Below, one piece after another: positions 15,947 to 24,917 of a stretch of DNA of 42,601 bases (positions are counted from its first letter, which is position 1; each line of letters begins with the position of its first letter). This DNA is from Streptomyces sp. RP5T. GTDB taxonomy: Bacteria > Actinomycetota > Actinomycetes > Streptomycetales > Streptomycetaceae. Below the pieces are notes generated by a model. That model saw nothing but the letters and a program-made list of their open reading frames with translations, searched no databases and was not told the origin of the DNA. The stretch lies in NCBI RefSeq assembly GCF_003933965.1, contig NZ_RSAJ01000012.1:1-42601 (forward strand), given 5' to 3'. Position numbers and translations under genes: made by a program.

Positions 15947-17094
15947 GCGCGTCCCGGCGCCGGTTCGGCCGGTGGGGGTGCATGGTGGTGCTGTTGCTGC
16001 TGGCTGCGGTGTGCTGCGCCGCACCGGTGGGAAACGCGATCAGCGCGTACGTCGCCCTCAAGGCGGGTGCGCAGGAGGACGGCGGGATCGCTGAAGGCGG
16101 CACGGCGGCGGACATCCCACCGCGCATGCTCACCGCCTACAAGAAGGCGGTCCAGCAGGTCGGCAAGCACGTCCCCACGTGCCGGGGCATGCGCTGGCCG
16201 GTCCTCGCGGGGATCGCCAGGGTCGAGTCCAACCATGCCGTCGGGCGCAACATCGCCACCAACGGGGACATCCGCCCACGGATCTACGGAGTGCTCCTCA
16301 ACGGGTCCGGCGCCGGCGGCAACATGACCTCCTTCCGGGACACCGACGGCGGAAGGTGGGACAGCACGTCTCAAGGCGAGCGGGCGGTGGGCCCCTTCCA
16401 ATTCCTGCCCTCCACCTGGGACGATGTCGGCGAAGACGCCAATGGTGACGGAAGGGCGGACCCACACAACGCGGACGACGCCGCGCTCGGCGCCGCGATC
16501 TACCTGTGTGGCAAGGGCCGTGACCTGACCCAGCGTGGCCAGCTCACGGCGGCGATCCTGCAGTACAACCAGTCGGGCACGTACGTCTCGAACGTGCTGG
16601 GCTGGATCGACCAGTACACGGCGGCCGCCAAAGACCCGGGCCTGAAGAACGTCACGGGCACGGTGCGCACCGTCATCGAGGCCGCGCTCTCCCAGCGAGG
16701 TGTCCCCTACTCGTGGGGCGGCGGCAAAGCGACAGGCGCCTCCTACGGGATCTGCTGCTCGCCGAGCGGCAAGAGCGGCACAACCATCAAGGGCTTCGAC
16801 TGTTCCGGGCTGACGCAGTACGCGTACGCGAGAGCCGGGATCCGTCTGCCACGCCTGGCGGCCGACCAGGCCAGTGTGGGAAAGCGGATCCCCGCGGCGC
16901 TTGGCACGTTCGCGCTCAGGCCGGGCGACTTGATCTTCTTCGCGTACGTCCCCGGCCGCGACTCCAGCATCTATCACGTCGGCATCTACGCCGGCAGTGG
17001 ACAGATGATCAACGCCCCCCGCCCGGGCACCGTGGTGCGCCTCGACGCGGTTGACGCCATGTCGGGATACGCGGGAGGGGCCCGTCTGCTATGA
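15943..17094 (+). CDS. Lytic transglycosylase-NlpC/P60 cell-wall hydrolase (VirB1-like)
   Basis: A 383-residue exported two-domain peptidoglycan hydrolase that would open the wall for the conjugation channel. The N-terminal signal anchor is GCMVVLLLLAAVCCAAPVG (about 12-30). Domain 1, about 60-230, is a lytic-transglycosylase-like fold with catalytic-type glutamate in RVESNHAVG, plus GPFQFLPSTWDDVGEDANGD and a C-terminal YNQSGTYVSNVL. Domain 2, about 245-383, is NlpC/P60 with Cys in GFDCSGLTQYAYA, His in YHVGIYAG and a downstream polar residue (NAP). It probably cuts both glycan strands and stem peptides. GTG 15943 is coupled to the VirB6-like stop. This domain fusion is standard in Gram-positive conjugation modules (compare Tn916 Orf14 and TcpG/TcpI types). 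Confidence 0.9.
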   Translation: MSASRRRFGRWGCMVVLLLLAAVCCAAPVGNAISAYVALKAGAQEDGGIAEGGTAADIPPRMLTAYKKAVQQVGKHVPTCRGMRWPVLAGIARVESNHAVGRNIATNGDIRPRIYGVLLNGSGAGGNMTSFRDTDGGRWDSTSQGERAVGPFQFLPSTWDDVGEDANGDGRADPHNADDAALGAAIYLCGKGRDLTQRGQLTAAILQYNQSGTYVSNVLGWIDQYTAAAKDPGLKNVTGTVRTVIEAALSQRGVPYSWGGGKATGASYGICCSPSGKSGTTIKGFDCSGLTQYAYARAGIRLPRLAADQASVGKRIPAALGTFALRPGDLIFFAYVPGRDSSIYHVGIYAGSGQMINAPRPGTVVRLDAVDAMSGYAGGARLL

Positions 17095-17720
17095 CCGCCG
17101 CCCCACGATCTCCCGGCCTGCTCGTGATCACCACCGTCGTCCTGGCCGTTGTCGGGGGCGTGCTCCTGGCCGTGCCGCACGGCCAGGACACGAAGGTCAC
17201 GAAGAAGCCGTCCAAGGCGACTGCGTCGGCCGCTGCGCCGGCCCGCCCTTCGGCCGCTCCGGGTGAGCCGACGGACGGACCGCACGCAACCGCGACGGCA
17301 CCGTCCGCGCGTGCCTCCGCGCTGCCGCCGCACGGCGAAGGCGCGGCTGGTGACCCTGCCATCCAGCAGGTACTGGAAAGTTCCTGGCCCGCCGACCTAC
17401 CCCTCGATGACGAGCGCCAGTTGCTTACCAACGGCCGGGCCCTGCTGCGCGCGGACGCCACCGGTCTCGGCCGCGCCAAGTGGCCAGCTGTGTTCGGCGA
17501 CTCCGGGCAAGCGGTGGCTCCGGCCTTCGCCTCCACCCATTTCCGGATCCAGGCCGCGATCGCCCGCCGCGACGGCGGCCTCACGAAGTCGGTCGTGCAC
17601 CTGGTGTGGGCGGGCACCGACCGCGGCGGCACCTATGCGGACGGCCGCATCACCGAACTGTTCTTCACCCGGATCATCAAGAGGGGAAAGCCAACCTGGG
17701 CTCCGCAGCCTCGTATCTGA
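17091..17720 (+). CDS. Membrane-anchored protein ending the T4SS operon
   Basis: A 209-residue bitopic protein. One transmembrane helix (LLVITTVVLAVVGGVLLAV, about 10-28) is followed by an Ala/Pro/Ser/Thr-rich linker to about residue 85 and a compact extracytoplasmic domain with THFRIQAAIARRDGGLTKSVVHLVWAGTDRGGTYADGRIT. The strand-rich end suggests an NTF2-like or VirB8-like fold, but I cannot assign a family. ATG 17091 overlaps the hydrolase stop (ATGA). It is the last gene of the coupled run; downstream DNA is a relic on the other strand. Confidence 0.65.
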   Translation: MTAAPRSPGLLVITTVVLAVVGGVLLAVPHGQDTKVTKKPSKATASAAAPARPSAAPGEPTDGPHATATAPSARASALPPHGEGAAGDPAIQQVLESSWPADLPLDDERQLLTNGRALLRADATGLGRAKWPAVFGDSGQAVAPAFASTHFRIQAAIARRDGGLTKSVVHLVWAGTDRGGTYADGRITELFFTRIIKRGKPTWAPQPRI

Positions 17721-18077
17721 CGGACCAGAACTCCGAGGGGCCCTTCGGTCAGGCACTCGGTCTGATCACCGGACTCGTCGTAGCCGTCGACGGTCGATAT
17801 CCACGAAATCGTGGCATCAGGGGCGGCGCTCACGACGGGCGATCCAGAAGCCGCTGATGCGGCGGGCGGCCTCAAACTCGCGGCGGAAGCGTTCCCGTGC
17901 TCCGGATTCGGTGGCCTGGTCGGCAGGGAGTGTCTTGACCGCGACCCGGCGGCCGCCGGGCGACTGGGCGAGGTAGACAGTGCCCATGCCGCCGGCGCCG
18001 AGGCGCTCCAGGACGAGGAAGGGCCCCAACCGTTCAGGGGTTCCCGTGCTCACTGCGGAGTCCTCCTTGTGGGCCAT
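17721..18077 (-). pseudogene. Relic of a Ser/Thr protein kinase (N-terminal fragment)
   Basis: The minus frame from 18077 begins a typical actinobacterial Hanks-type kinase: LGPFLVLERLGAGGMGTVYL with the glycine loop, then VAVKTLP with the invariant lysine, then RERFRREFEAARRISGFW. The frame stops at 17817 after 86 residues. The next frame continues with kinase-like sequence (SPVVSAAPDATISWIST), so there is a frameshift near 17850. Catalytic loop, DFG motif and everything after are missing; the remainder was probably deleted where the secretion operon now ends. It cannot encode an active kinase. Confidence 0.75.
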
Positions 18078-18373
18078 TGTCGGTTGCCGGGTATGGCGGC
18101 CCTATCAAAGTACCTGCAGAACCAGGTTGGTTCGCAGAAGTAGTGGTAGAAGCGCTAGCTCGAATAACTCGAAATCCCTTTTCTGCTGTGACCGTTTACG
18201 TCCCGAGTTGTACGGGTGAACTCATTTTTCGTGCTGTGAAATTGACTGGCATATGCGTAATCTTGCGGCTGCGCGAGCGCATTACCGCAGCTTGGATCAG
18301 GCCGCGGCTGTGGACTGCCGATCGGGGCATCTGGGGCAGCGGTCTGCCGCACCGCTTCGTACGGGGAGATCAC
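18078..18373 (+). promoter_or_regulatory. Intergenic promoter region upstream of the pilus block
   Basis: This stretch of about 300 bases is clearly less GC-rich than its surroundings (for example around 18140-18260) and has no gene I can support. It lies between the kinase relic and the first gene of the rightward pilus block, so it should contain that block's promoter. I could not settle on -35 and -10 elements. Confidence 0.4.
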
Positions 18374-18973
18374 GTGACACGAGCACAACGTCGCCCACCT
18401 GGGGTCACCGCTGTTCGCATCCGAAACCACGCAACTGCTTTGCTCATCGCGGGAAGTCTGGTGTCACTGGCCAGCTGCAGCGCCAACGGCCCCAAGGCCT
18501 CGCCCTCCGACCCCAGCACGACTCCCAGCACCGGGCAGCCCGCCTCTCCCGGTTCCACGGCTGATCCAGAGCGGGCCGCGATTCTCGCCGCCTACACCCA
18601 GTCCTGGCAGTCCCGGGCCAAGGCCTACGCCAAGGCATCGTCCGCTGGAACGGACCTGCGGAAGACCACCACGTTGCGGGCCCTTGGGGGCATCGAGCAG
18701 GACCTGAAGGCCATGCGGGAGGCCGGGCAAGTGACGACCGGGTTGCCGGTCATTCACCCCAGGGATCCCGAGGTGACCGCCGGGGAGATCCCCAAGGCCA
18801 CCCTTACGGACTGCGTCGACACCACAAATTGGACGCTGATCGACAAGGCCACGAAGAAGAAGGTCCCGCTGCCGTCGACACGGCTCGTGAAATACGTCAG
18901 CACCGCAAAGCTTCAGAAGTGGGGGACGAAGTGGATGGTCACCGAGTTGACGCCTCAAGACCAGACCTGCTGA
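18374..18973 (+). CDS. Secreted lipoprotein of unknown function
   Basis: A 199-residue lipoprotein. GTG 18374 follows GGGGAG at a spacing of 6 bases and gives a normal signal peptide ending in the lipobox LASC (Cys35). Earlier in-frame starts would put about 100 unlikely residues in front. A Ser/Pro/Thr-rich linker follows the lipid attachment. The domain from about 65 on (AAILAAYTQSWQSRAKAYAK ... WTLIDKATKKKVPLPSTRLVKYVSTAKLQKWGTKWMVTEL) resembles the small NTF2/SnoaL-like exported proteins common in actinobacteria. It overlaps or closely precedes the PKD-like gene and probably shares its transcript with the Tad genes. Confidence 0.7.
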   Translation: MTRAQRRPPGVTAVRIRNHATALLIAGSLVSLASCSANGPKASPSDPSTTPSTGQPASPGSTADPERAAILAAYTQSWQSRAKAYAKASSAGTDLRKTTTLRALGGIEQDLKAMREAGQVTTGLPVIHPRDPEVTAGEIPKATLTDCVDTTNWTLIDKATKKKVPLPSTRLVKYVSTAKLQKWGTKWMVTELTPQDQTC

Positions 18974-19815
18974 TCCGGCGATCCGCCGTATTCGGTTCCG
19001 CTCTCATCCTGGCAGCCGCGGGCACCGCCCAGGCCGGCGACGACCCCAAGGTCGGTGCGGGCAAGTGCAAGGTCGTCATGTTCTGCGTCGGGGTGAGCAC
19101 CGATGGGAAGTCCGGCGGGGAAAGGCCGCAGACGGGCTCCCAGGACGGCGGCGGCAGCGATTTGAAGTGCGGGTACACGAAGATCGACCCGAAGCCGCCG
19201 GCCAGTGCGAAGGAGCTCTGGAAGGGGGCCGATCCGAAGAAGAACGATCTGTACTTCTATTCGTGTTCGGACGGCGGCCAGAACAACCCCGACGGGTTCG
19301 TCGCCGTTCCCACCGGCCAGCAGCCTCGGCAGCAGGCCAATCCTGAGGAGTTGGCGCAGCAGGCCGTCGACTCCATGACGCTGCTGGGCCCCGCCATCCA
19401 CATCAACCCGAAGCCGGGTGGCCAGGGCCTGGTCGGCATGCCGGTCTGGATGGCTGTCGACCAGTCGCCAACGACATGGGGACCCAACACGGCGACCGCG
19501 TCGGCCGGCGGAGTCACCGTAACCGCCACAGCGAAAGTGTCGAAGATCGTGTGGTCGATGGGGGACGGCTCCACGGTCACCTGCACGACGCCCGGCACCG
19601 TCTACCAGAAGTCGTACGGGCTGAGGAAGTCGCCGGACTGCGGTCACGTGTACACCGAGCCGTCGACCGCCGTGTCGGGCGGCACGTACAAGGTCACCGC
19701 GACTTCGACCTGGGTCATCGACTGGAACGGCGGCGGGACCAATGGCCAGCTGACCGAGGTCCGCAACTCTTCCGTGGCGGTGACCATCGTCGAGTCGCAG
19801 GCCGTCAACTCCTGA
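18931..19815 (+). CDS. Exported PKD-like protein upstream of the Tad genes
   Basis: About 294 residues if GTG 18931 is used (GGGGGA lies 4 bases before it); this overlaps the lipoprotein gene by 43 bases. The start is uncertain and CTG 18967 is possible. The N-terminus is a signal peptide (SAVFGSALILAAAGTAQAGDD). The mature part is rich in Gly, Lys and Cys, with a conserved-looking region WMAVDQSPTTWGP and a domain beginning ATAKVSKIVWSMGDGSTVTC and ending VTATSTWVIDWNGGG. The GDG turn followed by Y/H-V-Y and tryptophan-bearing strands is PKD-like. Such proteins occur next to Tad loci in Streptomyces and may be adhesin or pilus-associated. TGA-ATG adjacency links it to the CpaB-like gene. Confidence 0.65.
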   Translation: MDGHRVDASRPDLLIRRSAVFGSALILAAAGTAQAGDDPKVGAGKCKVVMFCVGVSTDGKSGGERPQTGSQDGGGSDLKCGYTKIDPKPPASAKELWKGADPKKNDLYFYSCSDGGQNNPDGFVAVPTGQQPRQQANPEELAQQAVDSMTLLGPAIHINPKPGGQGLVGMPVWMAVDQSPTTWGPNTATASAGGVTVTATAKVSKIVWSMGDGSTVTCTTPGTVYQKSYGLRKSPDCGHVYTEPSTAVSGGTYKVTATSTWVIDWNGGGTNGQLTEVRNSSVAVTIVESQAVNS

Positions 19816-20553
19816 ATGCCGCACGAGATCGAAGGGCCAGCCAGGCCGATGGACAGCACCCAGACCTCCTTTGCGCCGCGAAGCGACGACCCGCGGCAGC
19901 CCGACCTGCCCGTCAGCACCGGCACGAAGAAATCAGGCCGTACCTGGTCGGTACCTGTTCTGCTGCTGCTGGTCACGCTGATCGGAGCGCTCGGCGGCGC
20001 GGTCGTCGTGGCGCGGGCCGGGGATCGCACCGATGTCCTCGCCGTCGCACGGGATGTCCCGGTCGGCCAGCAGGTCACCGGGCAGGACGTGAAGGTCGTG
20101 TCGTTCGCCGACGATCCCGGCCTGTCCCCGATCCCTGCTGCCGACCGGGCTTCGATCGTGGGCCAGCGCGCGGCAGTTGACCTGCACCCCGGGGACCTGC
20201 TCACCCGATCGCAACTGAGCGCGCGCGGCGGACTGGGAGACACCGAGCAGGTGGTCGGGGTCGAGCTCAAGCGGGGCTACGTGCCCCGCGACGAGCTGCG
20301 GCCGGGCGACAAGGTGGCCGCCGTCGTCCTTCCCGCCCAGGCAGCGGACACCGCTTCCACCGGCACCGGGTCCTCGGGCAGTGCCACCCCGGCCACGATC
20401 GACGCGACGGTGAAGTCGGTCGGTACCCCGGACTCCACCGGCGCTCTGGTCGTGAACCTGGTGGTGGCGCCCGCGGACGGGCCGTTGCTGGCGACGAAGG
20501 CCGCGGCCAAGCAGATCGCGCTCGTTCGGCAGCCCCGCCAGAGTGGGAGCTGA
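19816..20553 (+). CDS. CpaB/RcpC-like pilus assembly protein (SAF domain)
   Basis: A 245-residue protein with one transmembrane helix (VPVLLLLVTLIGALGGAVVVARAG, about 46-69). A SAF domain follows: VLAVARDVPVGQQVTGQDVKVVSF and HPGDLLTRSQL, with the repeated beta-clip pattern, then VELKRGYVPRDELRPGDKVAAVVLP. That is the layout of CpaB/RcpC proteins of Tad pili, here short and without the secretin-interacting extension, as expected in bacteria lacking an outer membrane. The ATG at 19816 follows the previous stop directly; ATG 19849 is an alternative. First core gene of the Tad operon. Confidence 0.75.
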   Translation: MPHEIEGPARPMDSTQTSFAPRSDDPRQPDLPVSTGTKKSGRTWSVPVLLLLVTLIGALGGAVVVARAGDRTDVLAVARDVPVGQQVTGQDVKVVSFADDPGLSPIPAADRASIVGQRAAVDLHPGDLLTRSQLSARGGLGDTEQVVGVELKRGYVPRDELRPGDKVAAVVLPAQAADTASTGTGSSGSATPATIDATVKSVGTPDSTGALVVNLVVAPADGPLLATKAAAKQIALVRQPRQSGS

Positions 20554-20556
20554 CCC

Positions 20557-21459
20557 GTGGCTCTGATCGCTTTGGTGTCCGCGAAGTCGGACGGCGTGAC
20601 CACCTCGGCGGCGGCGCTGGCCCTGGCCAGCCGCAGGCCGGTGCTGCTCGCCGAACTCGACATGACCGGCGGTACATTGCGCCACGGCCTGTTGCGTGAC
20701 GTTCCACGCGGTGAACATCACCAGCGGCTGGACGGGAACATCGGGCTGCACCGGCTGCCGCAGGCCGACTGGGAACGTGCCAGCACCTCGCAGGACTTCA
20801 CCCCGCAGGTCGCCCAGCACCTGTGGCCGCTGGACGACAGCGACTACCGGGTCGCGCTGCCCGGGCTGATCGATCCGCGGCAGGCCGCCTCTCTGACGTC
20901 GACCTGGCCGACGCTGCTGAACGTGCTGCAGCTGACGGACCAGCAACTGCGCTGGGACGTCCTGGTCGACGGCGGGCGGATCGTCCTCGAGGGCGGGCGC
21001 CTGCACCCGGTGCTCTCACCCGCGCCGGTGCTGCGAGAGGCCGACGTGGTGCTGCTGGTGGTTCGCATGAGTGAGGAGTCCCAGGCCCTCGCCTACCCGA
21101 TGGTGCGCGCGCTCCAGGACGATCTCGCCACGCATGGGTCCGGCGCCCGGGCCCTGGGGCTGCTCGTCCTCGGTGAGGGCTACCGGCCCGCCGACATCGC
21201 CCGGGGCCTGGACGCGGAGGTCCTGGCCACCCTCCCGTGGGATGAGTCGGCCGCCGCCTATCTGCGTACCGGTGGGCGGATGCCGCGTGGGGTGACGCGC
21301 TCCCGGCTGATGCGCGCCGCACGCGACACGATGGCGCCGCTGCGGGAGCACGCCGACCGCAGGCGCCTGCACCTGCAGATGCGGCAGGTCCGTGCGGCCA
21401 CCCCGGCCGTGGAGCGGATTGTCCAGCAGCTCGCCCAGCGGGGGGTGCGCCATGGCTGA
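20557..21459 (+). CDS. TadZ/CpaE-like MinD-family protein
   Basis: A 300-residue ParA/MinD-type protein that usually places the Tad machine in the cell. The fold is recognisable from LIALVSAKSDGVTTSAAALALASR (strand, P-loop, helix), VLLAELDMTGG (switch-like aspartate), DVLVDGGRI and ADVVLLVVR. The P-loop reads SAKSDGVTTSA instead of KGGVGKT: the lysine just before the threonines is absent, though an earlier lysine remains at the signature-lysine position. Nucleotide hydrolysis may be lost, as is known for some TadZ proteins. GTG 20557 lies three bases after the CpaB-like stop, and the end overlaps the TadA start by 8 bases. Confidence 0.75.
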   Translation: MALIALVSAKSDGVTTSAAALALASRRPVLLAELDMTGGTLRHGLLRDVPRGEHHQRLDGNIGLHRLPQADWERASTSQDFTPQVAQHLWPLDDSDYRVALPGLIDPRQAASLTSTWPTLLNVLQLTDQQLRWDVLVDGGRIVLEGGRLHPVLSPAPVLREADVVLLVVRMSEESQALAYPMVRALQDDLATHGSGARALGLLVLGEGYRPADIARGLDAEVLATLPWDESAAAYLRTGGRMPRGVTRSRLMRAARDTMAPLREHADRRRLHLQMRQVRAATPAVERIVQQLAQRGVRHG

Positions 21460-23056
21460 CTGGCGCACCCCGAACGGCGCCAACGGGCAGAACGTTGCCA
21501 CCCGGCTGGGGGGCCTGCTGTCCGAGCACTCCGCGTCCCGCCCCTCCGCACACCCTGCACCACCTGCCACCGGACCGGGGCCTGCCCCCTCAGCACCTCC
21601 TGCCACGCCGCCCCCCGGCCACCCGGCTCTGGTGCCGCCCGGCGTGGGGCCTGCCGACCTGGGCGCGGCAGCGACCTTGCCCGGGGCGCTTGCTGTGCCG
21701 TGGGGGGAGATAACGGCGGTGCGGCAGCAGGTCGCCGACGACGTCGACCAGGTCAAGAAGGAGCGGCGTCAGGCCGGCGCGCCGCTCGGCGAGAAGGATC
21801 TGGAGGAAGTGGTCCGTGCCCGGGTGCGTTCCCGGGTCGCTCAGTGGGCTCAGGGGTGGTCTCTGACGAATGCGCCGTTGTCGGGCGAGGAGCTGGAGCG
21901 GGTCCGTACCGAGGTCTTCAACCTGATTTTCCTGGCGGGTGCGCTGCAGCGGGTCTTGGACCGGCCGGGCGTGGAGGACGTCCTGGTCGACGGCGACTGG
22001 ATGTACATCGACTCCCACGGCACGCCGCGCGAGCGGGTCCGCTCCCCATTCTCCAGCAGGTCACAGGCCGTCGAGTGGGTCAATCAGATGGCCGCGACGT
22101 CCGGGCACGGCGAGCGGCTGCTGTCGTACGCCACCGGCAAGGTCGAGTTCGACCTGCCGGACGGCTCCCGTGTGGCTGCCACGCTCCTCACCGACGACGT
22201 GACGATCGCGATCCGCCGGCACGTGGCGGAAGCGGCCACCCTGGCTGATCTGGAGGCGTGGGGCACCGTCGACACGATCCTCGCCTCGTTCCTGTCGGCG
22301 GCGGTGAAAGCCGGCCTGTCCATCATCATCGCGGGCGACATGGCCACGGGTAAGACCACGTTGATGCGGGCCCTGGGCCGTGAAGTGCCCGCGCACGAAC
22401 GCCTCGCGACGCTGGAGGGCGAACCCGAGCTGCGGCTGAACCATGACGACCCCGGCCGGCACGCGCACGTGCTGGCCTTCCGGACCCGGGAAGGCAACGG
22501 CGAGCGGGATGCCACCGGTCGTATCACGCTCGCTGACCTGGTGCCCGTCTCCCTGCGCTACAAGGCAACGAGGGTCATGGTTGGCGAGGTCCGCGGCGAT
22601 GAGGCCGTCGCCATGCTGGAGGCGATGATCGCGGGTGGTGCGGGCTCGATGTGCACCCTGCACGCGAAGGACCCCGAGGCCGTGATCGACCGGCTGATGG
22701 TGCCGCTGGCGAGGGCCGGGCTCAGCGATCAAGCTTCCTACCGGCTCATCGCGGCCGCCGTCGATCTCATCGTGTACGTGGACGCGATCGACGAGACCGA
22801 CCGGGGCGGCCAGGTGCACCGGTTCGTCTCGCACGTATGGGAGACGGCCGGCCGCAGCGAGGGGGGCGGGGTGGCGTTGGCGCAGCTCTTCGCGCCCCGC
22901 GAAGACCAGGGCGAGGTGCGGGCCATGCCCACCCGTACACCGATGAACGAGCGCCGGATGCGCAAGCTGGAACGCAAGGGCTTTTACCGGCGCTGGCTGG
23001 TCGACTACCCGAACGGCCAGTGGCGGCCGCTGCGTCGGGCGGGAGGTGCCGCGTGA
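21452..23056 (+). CDS. TadA/CpaF-type secretion ATPase
   Basis: A 534-residue hexameric ATPase of the VirB11/CpaF family that drives Flp-pilus extension (and sometimes retraction). After a proline-rich N-terminus (about 1-75) the N-terminal domain includes VLDRPGVEDVLVDGDWMYID. The ATPase core has Walker A GDMATGKTT (about 292-300), the Asp-box-like ATLEGEPELRL, Walker B VMVGEVRGDEA and a His box around CTLHAKDPEAVIDRL. All catalytic elements are present. ATG 21452 overlaps the TadZ-like stop; the end overlaps the TadB GTG. Confidence 0.9.
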   Translation: MADWRTPNGANGQNVATRLGGLLSEHSASRPSAHPAPPATGPGPAPSAPPATPPPGHPALVPPGVGPADLGAAATLPGALAVPWGEITAVRQQVADDVDQVKKERRQAGAPLGEKDLEEVVRARVRSRVAQWAQGWSLTNAPLSGEELERVRTEVFNLIFLAGALQRVLDRPGVEDVLVDGDWMYIDSHGTPRERVRSPFSSRSQAVEWVNQMAATSGHGERLLSYATGKVEFDLPDGSRVAATLLTDDVTIAIRRHVAEAATLADLEAWGTVDTILASFLSAAVKAGLSIIIAGDMATGKTTLMRALGREVPAHERLATLEGEPELRLNHDDPGRHAHVLAFRTREGNGERDATGRITLADLVPVSLRYKATRVMVGEVRGDEAVAMLEAMIAGGAGSMCTLHAKDPEAVIDRLMVPLARAGLSDQASYRLIAAAVDLIVYVDAIDETDRGGQVHRFVSHVWETAGRSEGGGVALAQLFAPREDQGEVRAMPTRTPMNERRMRKLERKGFYRRWLVDYPNGQWRPLRRAGGAA

Positions 23057-23976
23057 CGCAGTCGTATCTGTCCGCGCTCGGCATGCTCGCTGGCGCGGTG
23101 GTGGTCCTCGGCCTGACCGGGGTCGTCGCCGCACTGCGCGGCTGGCAGCCGGCCGTGCGCGGTGTGCGGGCCGGACGGGTGCGGGGCCGGCTGGTGCGGG
23201 CGGTTGCGGAACTGCCGCCCGGCTGGCGGGACAACTACCGGCTGCTGCTGGCCGGAGCCGCGGGTGTGGGAGTTTTGATGTGGGCGGTCACCGGGTGGCC
23301 GGTGCACGGGCTGCTCGCGTTCGCGACGGTGGCCGGGCTGCCGTTCGTGCTCTACCCGGGCGGTTCCGGCCGCACCGAGGTGGCGCGGCTGGAGGCGATC
23401 GCGGAGTGGCTGCAGCAGCTCGCCAGTGTGCGGGCCGGCGGCAAGCCGCTGGAGTCGACGATCGTGGAACTGGACACGGTTCCGGCGCTGTTGGAGGGCC
23501 CGGTGAGTCGGCTGGCTGACCGGCTGAGCTCCGGGCTGCCCGCGCGGTGGGCCTACAGGGGGCTTGCCGACGACCTTGCCAGCCGCATCGGGGACGACCT
23601 CGCCCAGCTGTTCATGGACCATGTCACCAGCCGCGGCCCGGGACTTGCGCGCGCGTTGTCCGCGCAGGCTGCTCTGGTCGCGCGGCAGGCAGCTGATCTG
23701 CGGGACATCGACGCCGAGCGTGCGAAGGCCCGCTCGGAGGCCCGGCGGGTGTCCCTGTTCGCGATCGCCGTGGTCGCGGTGATCCTCGTCAACGGCAGCT
23801 ATGCCGAACCGTTCGCGACCCCGATCGGTCAGGTCGGGCTGCTGGTGCTGGGCGCCTTGTTCGTCGCGTCGTTGCTGTGGCTGCGGCGGATGGCCGTGAT
23901 GGAGGAGGAGCCGCGCACCCTGCTCACCGCCGAGGAACGCGCACGCGAGCAGGAGAAGGAGAGTGCGGCCCTGTGA
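23053..23976 (+). CDS. TadB-like inner-membrane platform protein
   Basis: A 307-residue GspF/TadB-family protein. GTG 23053 gives the GTGA overlap. Helices are at about 8-30 (LGMLAGAVVVLGLTGVVAAL) and 75-110. A cytosolic helical T2SSF domain (EWLQQLASVRAGGKPLESTI ... RALSAQAALVARQAADLRDIDAERAKARSEARR) follows, and two C-terminal helices (FAIAVVAVILVNGSY; GLLVLGALFVASLLWL). It forms the rotor or platform under the pilus together with TadC. Confidence 0.85.
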   Translation: MTQSYLSALGMLAGAVVVLGLTGVVAALRGWQPAVRGVRAGRVRGRLVRAVAELPPGWRDNYRLLLAGAAGVGVLMWAVTGWPVHGLLAFATVAGLPFVLYPGGSGRTEVARLEAIAEWLQQLASVRAGGKPLESTIVELDTVPALLEGPVSRLADRLSSGLPARWAYRGLADDLASRIGDDLAQLFMDHVTSRGPGLARALSAQAALVARQAADLRDIDAERAKARSEARRVSLFAIAVVAVILVNGSYAEPFATPIGQVGLLVLGALFVASLLWLRRMAVMEEEPRTLLTAEERAREQEKESAAL

Positions 23977-24869
23977 GCCTGTCCGTGCCCGGCATGCTGC
24001 TGGGCTCCCTGACCACGCTCGGCGGCACGCTCGCGGTGCGCAGCCTGCTGCCCCAGCGGACCCCGCTCGATCAGGTCCTGCGCCGCACCCACGCCCCCGC
24101 ACCACGCAGCGCGTCTATACCCTCGGCGAAGGGCCCCGCGCGGTGGGCGGACCGGGTCGGGGCCCGGCTGATGGAGACCGACGCGTTCGTAACCCGGCTG
24201 CCCGCCCGGGACCTGAACCTGCTGGAGATGGCGCCCGCCTCGCTGCTGGGCCGCTGCGTCCTGTATGCGCTGGGCGGGTTCCTCATCCCGCAGTGGATCA
24301 CTCTCCTGTTGCGGTTGGGCGGCCTGACGCTGCCGTTCGTCGTCCCGGCGGCCGCCGGGCTCGGTGTCGCGCTGTTCATGGTGTTCAAGTGCCTGGACGA
24401 CGTCCGGGGCAAAGCCACCGGCGCCCGCCTGGAGTACCGCTACTACATCGCCTCGGTCCTGGAGCGGGTCGCTCTGGCCCGCAACTCCGATGCCGGCGCG
24501 GCCGAGGCCCTCGCCCGGGCCGTGGAGTCGGGGGACGGACGTGCCGCCGTGCGGATCCGGGACACCGTCGAGCACGCCCAGCTGGCCGGGGTCAGCCCCT
24601 GGGATGCGCTCGGCGGGCTCGGCAGCGAACTCGGCGTGCCCGACATCGCCCGCCTGTCCGCCAGCCTGTCGCTCGCGGGTGAGGAACAGGCCGCCGTCTA
24701 CGACCAGTTGGAGGCCCAGGCCGAGGTCGTGCGGCGGGGTCTGCTCTCGGATCGCAAGGAACAGGCGAACGTGGCCACCGAGAAGATGCATGTGCCGTCG
24801 CTGGCGATCGTCTTCCTGATGGCCGTCTTCCTGCTGGCACCGGCCCTCGTCCGCATCCTGGCGCTCTGA
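23973..24869 (+). CDS. TadC-like inner-membrane platform protein
   Basis: A 298-residue GspF/TadC-family protein starting at GTG 23973 (GTGA overlap with TadB). It has helices near 5-25 and a pair near 90-135 (LYALGGFLIPQWITLLLRL; PFVVPAAAGLGVALFMVFK). The T2SSF domain includes YIASVLERVALARNSDAGAAEALARA, ARLSASLSLAGEEQAAVYDQL and AEVVRRGLLSDRKEQANVATEKM. The C-terminal helix is LAIVFLMAVFLLAPALVRIL. The end is followed by a 48-base gap before the pilin, where a separate pilin promoter or processing site could lie. Confidence 0.85.
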   Translation: MSLSVPGMLLGSLTTLGGTLAVRSLLPQRTPLDQVLRRTHAPAPRSASIPSAKGPARWADRVGARLMETDAFVTRLPARDLNLLEMAPASLLGRCVLYALGGFLIPQWITLLLRLGGLTLPFVVPAAAGLGVALFMVFKCLDDVRGKATGARLEYRYYIASVLERVALARNSDAGAAEALARAVESGDGRAAVRIRDTVEHAQLAGVSPWDALGGLGSELGVPDIARLSASLSLAGEEQAAVYDQLEAQAEVVRRGLLSDRKEQANVATEKMHVPSLAIVFLMAVFLLAPALVRILAL

Positions 24870-24917
24870 CCCGCCCGCACGGTGCCGTCGAGCGCCGTGA
24901 ACTTCCGGAGGATAGAA

